Shown: positions 58,000-64,000 of the stretch, piece by piece
Layout: each line of letters starts with the position of its first letter
Position numbering within the stretch: the stretch's first letter is position 1
NCBI RefSeq assembly: GCF_015169395.1
Contig: NZ_CP063458.1
Coordinates: 5,952,001 to 6,016,000 of the forward strand
Source: Humisphaera borealis
Lineage (GTDB): Bacteria > Planctomycetota > Phycisphaerae > Tepidisphaerales > Tepidisphaeraceae
Reading direction: 5' to 3'
Length of the DNA: 64,000 nt
Made by a program: the position numbers and the translations under genes
The notes under the pieces: generated by a model
Seen by the model: the letters and a program-made list of their open reading frames with translations, nothing else
Database searches by the model: none
What the model was told of the DNA's origin: nothing

Positions 58000-58028
58000 T
58001 GACTCTGGATGGTTGGAGCGATCGATGC

Positions 58029-58625
58029 TTACGCCTGCGGGGGCGGCGGGGCACCTGTTCCCGGTGGCGGCATGTAGGGCGGCTGACCCTGCATCACCGG
58101 CGCGAATCCCGCCGGCACCAGGCGTCCCGGCCCGAAGACTGCCGTCTTGCCGAGAATGTCATGCAGTGCCTGCTTCGCGCCACCCAGCGCGACGAACGAC
58201 CCGGCGAAGAACACGAGCCAGACCACCTGACCGACATGCACCAGCCACTGCATGCTCAGTAATCCGCCGATCAGGTAGAAGACCCACATTCCGTACTTCA
58301 GTGCGCAGCGACGAATCATCTGCTGTTGGGTCGCCGGCGTACCGGCTTCGCCTTGCACCCTCAGCTTCAACAGCATCTTGCCGGGCGTCTGCCCCTTGAG
58401 AAACTCGATCGCGCCGATCGCCAGACCGAACAGGCCCAGGATCATGTTCGATCGGCCGCCATGCTTTTCGGCCCAGGCGTAGATTTCCGCCGTGGTCATC
58501 GACAGGATGTTGTCCGGCATTGCCGGCTTGACGACGGCCCAGACGATCTGCCAGAGGACGGCAATGATGACACCATCGATCAGATGGGCACCGAGTCGAA
58601 TTCCGAAACCTTTTCGTTCGAGCAT
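58029..58625 (-). CDS. RDD family membrane protein
   Basis: A 198-aa protein starting MLERKGFGIRLGAHLIDGVIIAVLW, with an R...D pattern typical of the RDD domain. Three to four hydrophobic segments follow, with the conserved FLKGQTPGKMLLKLRV turn and a Pro/Ala-rich tail. Function is unknown; some RDD proteins have been linked to ion transport. It is a paralogue of the adjacent 58893-59408 gene. Confidence 0.87.
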   Translation of the reverse strand: MLERKGFGIRLGAHLIDGVIIAVLWQIVWAVVKPAMPDNILSMTTAEIYAWAEKHGGRSNMILGLFGLAIGAIEFLKGQTPGKMLLKLRVQGEAGTPATQQQMIRRCALKYGMWVFYLIGGLLSMQWLVHVGQVVWLVFFAGSFVALGGAKQALHDILGKTAVFGPGRLVPAGFAPVMQGQPPYMPPPGTGAPPPPQA

Positions 58626-58829
58626 TCCGCAACTCCTTCCGCAAAAGTCCGGCACTGCCGCACGGGCAGGCGGACCGAGAGATGTGTGTGTCCGCCGCGA
58701 CCACCCGGTCGCAACGTTCATTAAAATCATACCGGGATAGCGCCCAAACCCAAGCACAGTCTTTTCTTACATCAAGCGAATGCCAGGGGGCGACTTCGCG
58801 AGCAAAAGTCTGGGTTTGATAGTGACAAA

Positions 58830-58856
58830 GGTTCGCTCGAACGTATCGAGCGAACC
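58830..58856. terminator. Hairpin between the two RDD genes
   Basis: GGTTCGCTCGA (58830-58840) pairs with TCGAGCGAACC (58846-58856) over an ACGTA loop. On the minus strand it lies 37 bases after the second RDD gene and is followed by a short TTTG tract, so it is a moderate terminator candidate. Confidence 0.55.
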
Positions 58857-58892
58857 CAGTCGCTTCCGACGGTGTCGGACTTTGATCGTGCA

Positions 58893-59408
58893 TTACGCAT
58901 GGGGTGGCGGGGTGGGCGAGGCAGGCTGCGTCGCCAGTGCCGGAATCGCCGAGCCGACCGGGCCCATGACGGCCGTCCTGGCTCGCACATCCCAGATCGC
59001 TTGGTTGGTCGCCTTCATCGGCTTGAGGCTCAGGACGACCAGTACGATGTAGCCGACGGCGACAACGAGATTGGCCAGTGCCGCCAGGATTCCGAGAACG
59101 GGGATGATCGACAGCAGCATGAACACGCCACTGGCCACGAACGGGCCCCAGCGAAGCAGGCCACGCTGGATCAGGTGGTCGCGGTTGGCGGGGCTGCCGT
59201 CTTCCATCGTCACCTTGAACTTCATGATCATCTTGCCCGGCGACTGCGCTTTGAGCAGTTCGATCGCCGGGTAGGCAATGTAAATCAGCCCGGCGAGAAT
59301 CACACCGACGACACCCAGTCGCATCGCCACGCTGGCGGCAATGCCGACGATAAGTCCGTCGATGATGGCTGCGATCAAACGGGGGACGAGACCTTTGCGT
59401 TCCAACAT
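58893..59408 (-). CDS. RDD family membrane protein (paralogue)
   Basis: A 171-aa protein starting MLERKGLVPRLIAAIIDGLIVGIAAS, with three hydrophobic segments and LLKAQSPGKMIMKFKV, the same RDD turn as the neighbour. A short Pro-rich tail ends it. ATG 59408 is chosen because the identical MLERKG start is shared by both paralogues. The tandem pair probably arose by duplication. Confidence 0.86.
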   Translation of the reverse strand: MLERKGLVPRLIAAIIDGLIVGIAASVAMRLGVVGVILAGLIYIAYPAIELLKAQSPGKMIMKFKVTMEDGSPANRDHLIQRGLLRWGPFVASGVFMLLSIIPVLGILAALANLVVAVGYIVLVVLSLKPMKATNQAIWDVRARTAVMGPVGSAIPALATQPASPTPPPHA

Positions 59409-59612
59409 GTCCTTCTCCTGCATCCCGGGGCGCTGAACAGCGCCAACCGAATGGTTTCTCCGTGAGGCCGATACGTCCTGCGCCGCCGGACGATCCCGCG
59501 ACGCCGACATCGGTTACTTCACGACGTTAGATATGACACCGAACCCGGGAACAGACGGCAGACCGAAACAGGGCAGGGAGCGAACGTGACGTGGGGCGGC
59601 GGGGTGAACTGA

Positions 59613-59743
59613 ATGTAGAACATGGAATGAAGAATGAAGAATAAGGAACGGAATAGACCTGAGATCCTGCCCAATTTGCCGCCGCACCCAACGGGCCGTT
59701 CTGCATTCTTCATTCTTCATTCTTCGTTCTTCATTCTTCATTC
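59613..59743. repeat. GAATGAAGAA-family inverted repeat
   Basis: The left words (AACATGGAATGAAGAATGAAG, 59616-59640) and right words (TTCTTCATTC iterations, 59698-59743) are complementary. The TGA stop of the 59738-62074 gene is formed by a GAATGA word at the arm edge, as in pyrE at 2485. Confidence 0.8.
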
Positions 59744-62074
59744 AGTCGGAGGCCCCGACGGCCGCGTTGCACCAGGGGCACCGCCCAGTTCCGTCCAGAC
59801 CACCCCCACGCGAGCCATCTCCGTGGGTTTGGGCTGGATGCTGATCGGGCAAAGGCTGTCGTAGTCGACCGCCGACATCAGCAGGATGAACCGCTTGCCG
59901 TCGGTTTCAAAGAAAGGTTTCCGCCAGGCGAACAGCATGCCGTCGGCCTCGGCGGGGGAGAGGCCAGCGTCGATGACCCACTCGCGCAGCTCGGCCTCGC
60001 CCTGCACGGCCTTCCCCGTGCCGATGGTGTGCGTGGATGGATCAGCCTGCTTCCCCGACGCCGGCACGGGCACGATCTCGCCGGTCACTTTCCCACCGGC
60101 CACCGTGACATACATCCCGCGCCGCTGCGTCCGCCGGCTTCGGCGGGCGGTTTGGTCGAGGGCGTCGATCGCTGCGACCGAGGCATAATCCGGTTGCTCT
60201 TCGACACCGGCCGGCTGATCAACATCTGTGGTGCGAACCAACAGCAAGGTCCCGTTTCTCGTGGTCACGGAAGGGCCAGGCAATAGCCGTGTCGCCGAGC
60301 GATAGCGAAGGAAACGTCCCGACTCATTGTGGGAACTGAGCCAGGCCGATCCTTCAGGAGCCCTTGCCGACAGGTACGACAAGATTAGGTCGTCCGAGTT
60401 GGTGGACTGCGCCATCCACGGCGCTTTGACCGGCAGCACGATCAAGGACCTCCATTGAAACCCCACGGACATGGTTAAGTCGGTCGCGTCAGGTGGTATA
60501 TATCGATCCAGCCAGGGTAGGGCGGCATACGGCTCACGTCTGGCGACAAAGGGATCCATCGCCTTGTTCCACTTCGTGGGAAAAACACCTCCCTCGTATC
60601 GGCGCTTGACACTCTGTCGGGAGGCATCTGGAAGTGGCGACGCGTGCGTGATACGACCACGTGAAACTTCCAGCGCCAGTCGAGCGACTAGTGGAAGGTT
60701 CGAATTCGCGTACAGAACGTGAAAACCCGATTGCCTCGGGTCGACCGCGGTCCTGCTGCTCTCGTCAAACAGCGCGTTCATCGACACTGCATCGACCGAC
60801 GCCTGGACTTGTCCAAAGTGCCACACGCCCCATTCGGCAAACCGCAACTTAAGATTCGACGGGTTCGTGTTAGCGACGGCAAGTGCCATCGCTGCCGCGT
60901 TCCGTTCCGCAGAGGTAGGACCACGAATCACGCCATCGATCAGTTTCTCTCGAACTTCTGGCGTCCACAGAATCGGCCGCAGAGGGTCGGCTATGCCGTC
61001 TCCATCGACGTCGGCACCAACACCGGTTACCAGATTCGGAGGAATACTCATGGCGATTCCTCCCTGGGTCATCGTCGGCTCGTTACCGGACAAGTTGTAT
61101 CCCAGCCACTCGGTAATTTGAGGATCCCGGCCAAACGCCAGACCGTCAGCCGCGGCTTCGCGCACTTCGGGATGCGTCGACTTCAGCGCGGCGGTCAGCA
61201 GTCGCAAATCTGCCGGACAGCGGAGAAATCCGAGCAGCCGCAAGGCACAACCTTGAATTGTCACGTCGCCGTCGGTCGTTGCGGAATCGCGGATCTGTCG
61301 CAACGGCTCGTCTCGTGTGGCACTGTCTTCAACAAGTACGGTAATCGCACCTAGTCGCACCCTCTTCTCGCCGTGCTTTCTGGCCGACCAAAGTGCGCGG
61401 TGGATGTCGACTTCCGGAAGCCAAGCGGGGACAGAGAACGTACCATCGAGCCGACTCCCCCAATTGCGAACCATTACCTGCGTCAGCGACATGCCCTCGC
61501 GCTCGGTCGCCCAGTGATTTCCCAGTCGAAACGCCCATCCGAAGCCGACACATCCGCCGGCGACCAACGCCATGGCAACTCCAGCCACCAAGACGCGACG
61601 CTGCAAGATCGGCCTTCCGCGCGGTGCCGAGTAGACCCGACGAGCCACGAAGCCGATCAAGACTCGGCCGACACCGCCGGCAAGTGCAGCCCCCCAAAGA
61701 AGCAGGCCGCCGACATACAGATAATCCGTCCACACCACCAACGGCCGATCCAGCGCTCGCAGATTCGGGTCCGCAAAATACCGCAGGTCGTGCAGCGCAA
61801 ACCGCCACTCCCAGATGTTCCCCTCCTGCGGCCGGGTCGTGGCGGCGATGGCGGCGGTGGCGACGAACATCAGCAGCACCGTCGGCCAGCCGATGGGCGA
61901 CATCAGCCTTCTGGCCAGCCAGCCGGGCCGGCGGCCCATGTTCATCGTGCGGGGGACCGCCGGGTCATACGCCAGCCCGCATTCCGGACAATTCCGGCTG
62001 TCGATGCCCCGCAGCGGATAGCCGCACCCGCGGCAGGATCCGACAACGGTGGGTGACGGGTCGGCGGTCGGCAT
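59738..62074 (-). CDS. Zinc-ribbon membrane protein with HEAT-like repeats
   Basis: A 778-aa protein. An N-terminal CxxC...CxxC ribbon (Cys14, 17, 29, 32) is followed by three hydrophobic segments (about 60-80, 115-140, 160-180). A large soluble part includes a HEAT-like stretch (about 245-315; LRLLGFLRCPADLRLLTAALKSTHPEVREAAADGLAFG). The rest has no recognised domain. A calcium-loop-like DVDGDGIADPLRP occurs near 360. The ribbon resembles that of the 14607-15611 protein. The stop codon lies in a GAATGA repeat. Confidence 0.72.
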   Translation of the reverse strand: MPTADPSPTVVGSCRGCGYPLRGIDSRNCPECGLAYDPAVPRTMNMGRRPGWLARRLMSPIGWPTVLLMFVATAAIAATTRPQEGNIWEWRFALHDLRYFADPNLRALDRPLVVWTDYLYVGGLLLWGAALAGGVGRVLIGFVARRVYSAPRGRPILQRRVLVAGVAMALVAGGCVGFGWAFRLGNHWATEREGMSLTQVMVRNWGSRLDGTFSVPAWLPEVDIHRALWSARKHGEKRVRLGAITVLVEDSATRDEPLRQIRDSATTDGDVTIQGCALRLLGFLRCPADLRLLTAALKSTHPEVREAAADGLAFGRDPQITEWLGYNLSGNEPTMTQGGIAMSIPPNLVTGVGADVDGDGIADPLRPILWTPEVREKLIDGVIRGPTSAERNAAAMALAVANTNPSNLKLRFAEWGVWHFGQVQASVDAVSMNALFDESSRTAVDPRQSGFHVLYANSNLPLVARLALEVSRGRITHASPLPDASRQSVKRRYEGGVFPTKWNKAMDPFVARREPYAALPWLDRYIPPDATDLTMSVGFQWRSLIVLPVKAPWMAQSTNSDDLILSYLSARAPEGSAWLSSHNESGRFLRYRSATRLLPGPSVTTRNGTLLLVRTTDVDQPAGVEEQPDYASVAAIDALDQTARRSRRTQRRGMYVTVAGGKVTGEIVPVPASGKQADPSTHTIGTGKAVQGEAELREWVIDAGLSPAEADGMLFAWRKPFFETDGKRFILLMSAVDYDSLCPISIQPKPTEMARVGVVWTELGGAPGATRPSGPPTE

Positions 62075-62150
62075 GGCGTATTATTGTCGGTATCCCATGA
62101 ACGAAGCGAAAGACCTTTGTGCATTCCCTGCGTGAAATGCACATCGCTTG

Positions 62151-62310
62151 CCTGAGAGCATGTGACATTTGAAGGAGCCGCGCACGGAGTGTACTCACGC
62201 AGTAAGCGGGAGGGGGCCCCGGACCGTCGCAGATCCCGGACCGTCACAGTTCCCGCTTACTTCGTGAGTACACTCCGTGCGCGGCTCCTTCAATGTCACA
62301 CGCTCTCAGG
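62151..62310. repeat. 61-base inverted repeat in a divergent intergenic region
   Basis: The arms 62151-62211 and 62251-62310 match as reverse complements with two mismatches and one indel. The 39-base spacer holds two direct CCGGACCGTC copies. It lies in the 375-base gap 62075-62449 between divergent genes. The gap has no supported ORF, so the element sits where promoters are expected. Confidence 0.92.
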
Positions 62311-62449
62311 ATGGCCGGAGGGTGTGGGTCGCAAATACTTCCAACGTTGACCGACCCATTTCGCGTGTCATACTTCCGTGGAAGATCCCGCGACAAAGTC
62401 GCTGGGCTCTCTTTGCAACGTCTTGCCGAAATGCATTGGAGGGTTTCCC

Positions 62450-64000
62450 GTGACCGTTTTGCCGAATCGCAACATCGTTCGTGCCTCCCGCTCCTCCGCA
62501 GTTCGCACTGAGGCGCAAGTCGCCACCCGCTCGGCCGTCGAACGGCTGGAAGACCGCCGGCTGTTCACCGTCTCGCTGCTGTCGGCCATCGCGACGCCGA
62601 TCTCTTCGACCCCCACCGGCGACCCGGCCGCCCCGGTCATCGCCGACTTTGACGGCGACACCAAGCTCGACGTGCTCGTCGCCTTCCCGGCACCGTCCGC
62701 GATCGCGTCGGGGTTCATCCAGTTCGGCAAGGGTGACGGGGCAGGCGGGTTCGCGTTTTCGACCGCGGTCGATGTTGGCATCTTCACCGGCCGGCCGGTG
62801 GTGGGGGACTTCAACAATGACGACCTCCTCGACATCGCCGTCACCAACGCCTTCGGCGGCGAGGTGAAGGTCATCCGCGGCAACGGCAACGGCACCTTCG
62901 GGTCGATCAGCGCTTTCGCCGCCGGGGTCAGCCCCGAGGCGCTGGCGGCGGCCGACTTCAACGCCGACGGGTTCAGCGACCTGGTCGCCGGCAACCGCAG
63001 CGGTAATTCGGTCTCGGTCTACCTCGGCAACGGCACGACCACGCTCGGCGCGGCGACCACCATCAACACCGCGACCGACCCGGCCACCCTCGCGATCGCC
63101 GATTTCACCCAGGACGGCAAGCTCGACATCCTCGTCGGCGCCAGCGGCGGGCAGGGGTCGGCCAACGGCGTGCTGCAGGTATTTACCGGCCGGGCCGACG
63201 GCACGTTCGATACCACCCCGGTCGCCACCCTCGGCCCCCGCGGCGTCACCGCCGTCGCCGACATCGACAGCGACAACGGGCCCGATGTCATCATCGGCGT
63301 GTCGGACAAGGATAAGGCGGTCGCCTCGCTGAACGGCGGCATCGGAACCTTCTCGGCCGTCCCCGGATCTCCCACCAGCGGCGCGACCAAGGCGGCCGTC
63401 GCCGCCGACATGGACGGCGACAGCACCACCGACCTGGTCACTGCCGTCAACGGACGGATCGACATTCTGACCGGCAACGGCAACGGCACCTTCGCCAAGG
63501 CGGTTTTGTTTGATGCCGCCGGCGGTTCCGGTCCCGCCGTCGCCGACCTCAACGGCGATGGACGCGGCGACGTCCTGACGATCGCCGCCGTCTCCGGTCA
63601 AACCGCCAACCGCACGCTCAACGTATCGCTCGGCCGGCGGATCGGGCCGGACCTGTCCGTCGCGATCGTGTCGGCGATTCCGACGGCGGCACTGACCTCG
63701 CAGAACAGTGACCTGGTCGTCCGCGTGACCAACACCGGCAACGCGAAAGTGAGCGAGACCGTCACCCTGCAGTTGTATACGAGCGAAGACACAACGATCG
63801 ACGACAACGACGCGCTGCTGACACAGGCCTTCCCGAAACTGAATCTCGCACCCGGCAAGAGCAAGACCTTCAAGCTGAAGTTCGCATTCGGGCTGACCCC
63901 GGGGGTCTTCAACCTGATCAGCCGCGTCGATCCCAGCGGCGCGACCGGCGACCTGAACCTAGCCGACAACACGGCGATCTCGAGCAGCACCGTAACGGTG
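62450..64000 (+). CDS. Exported FG-GAP/VCBS and CARDB repeat protein, 3'-truncated by window end
   Basis: 517 codons are visible, with no stop before the window end. GTG 62450 has TTGGAGGG 6 bases upstream. The N-terminus contains SAVERLEDRRLFTV, similar to the LExRxL motif at the start of many planctomycete exported proteins. FG-GAP/VCBS repeats follow (about 62-400), with calcium-type loops such as DFDGDTKLDVLV, DFNNDDLLDIAV and DIDSDNGPDVII. A CARDB-type beta domain follows (about 403-517; PDLSVAIVSAIP...). It is likely a large surface or secreted adhesin-like protein. Confidence 0.87.
   Translation, partial: MTVLPNRNIVRASRSSAVRTEAQVATRSAVERLEDRRLFTVSLLSAIATPISSTPTGDPAAPVIADFDGDTKLDVLVAFPAPSAIASGFIQFGKGDGAGGFAFSTAVDVGIFTGRPVVGDFNNDDLLDIAVTNAFGGEVKVIRGNGNGTFGSISAFAAGVSPEALAAADFNADGFSDLVAGNRSGNSVSVYLGNGTTTLGAATTINTATDPATLAIADFTQDGKLDILVGASGGQGSANGVLQVFTGRADGTFDTTPVATLGPRGVTAVADIDSDNGPDVIIGVSDKDKAVASLNGGIGTFSAVPGSPTSGATKAAVAADMDGDSTTDLVTAVNGRIDILTGNGNGTFAKAVLFDAAGGSGPAVADLNGDGRGDVLTIAAVSGQTANRTLNVSLGRRIGPDLSVAIVSAIPTAALTSQNSDLVVRVTNTGNAKVSETVTLQLYTSEDTTIDDNDALLTQAFPKLNLAPGKSKTFKLKFAFGLTPGVFNLISRVDPSGATGDLNLADNTAISSSTVTV

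Noticed and set aside
62306-63601. 431-codon minus-strand frame opposite the FG-GAP gene
   Set aside because: The plus strand shows regular calcium-loop repeats and a Shine-Dalgarno with GTG start. The antisense product is a Gly/Asp/Arg-rich mirror of them.

Overview
This is a GC-rich chromosomal segment of a Gram-negative bacterium. It is most likely a planctomycete, probably of class Phycisphaerae. The inference rests on several features: a greatly enlarged SecA; DUF1080 and ThuA proteins; a DUF1570 lipoprotein; a XylR-type AraC regulator; a flagellin-glycosylation operon with a degenerate SPASM protein; zinc-ribbon membrane proteins; and an exported FG-GAP protein with an N-terminal LEDRRLF motif. 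No rRNA, tRNA, CRISPR array or transposase gene was found.

Layout. 1-9.5 kb: an MFS transporter (cut by the window start), a metallo-beta-lactamase-fold hydrolase, pyrE, a CsgG/FlgO-like secreted protein, a thiamine-binding protein, htpX, dacB, a DUF1570 lipoprotein and acylphosphatase. 9.6-17 kb: an outer-membrane protein, glnS, a parDE toxin-antitoxin pair, membrane proteins and a class V aminotransferase. 17-24 kb: a cytidylate-kinase-like gene with a PAS histidine kinase and LuxR regulator, a HypB-like GTPase with a Cys-rich partner, and an EamA transporter. 24-28.7 kb: a compact putative organophosphonate locus (phosphonatase-like HAD, FAD oxidoreductase, OPA transporter) divergent from an AraC/XylR-type regulator. 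29-35 kb: a vWA protein, a DUF1080 protein, a CPA2 antiporter, RNase P RNA and rsfS. 35-42 kb: secA, then an rbfA-like/rtcB overlapping pair. 42-47.5 kb: a maf-spiroSPASM-neuA-neuB operon for nonulosonate modification of flagellin. 47.6-58 kb: surE, nnrE, two peptidases, a Uma2 protein, a ThuA protein and the isoprenoid group xseB-ispA-dxs. 58-64 kb: two RDD proteins, a zinc-ribbon/HEAT-like membrane protein and the start of an FG-GAP/CARDB surface protein (cut by the window end).

The most unusual property is the number of inverted-repeat doublets. At least fifteen sites carry two arms in opposite orientation around a short spacer. The arms are either palindromes themselves or runs of a short word such as CACGAAGGC, GAATGAAGAA, CTGAGTG or GCAGTAGGC. 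They sit at gene ends, and in several cases supply the stop codon of the flanking gene. They have also entered functional sequence: the P12 stem of RNase P RNA, an in-frame insertion in ispA, the N-terminal linker of rtcB, the N-terminus of nnrE and the signal-peptide region of a lipoprotein. This resembles REP/BIME or Rickettsia palindromic elements in style, but with many unrelated arm families. No mobilising enzyme is in the window.
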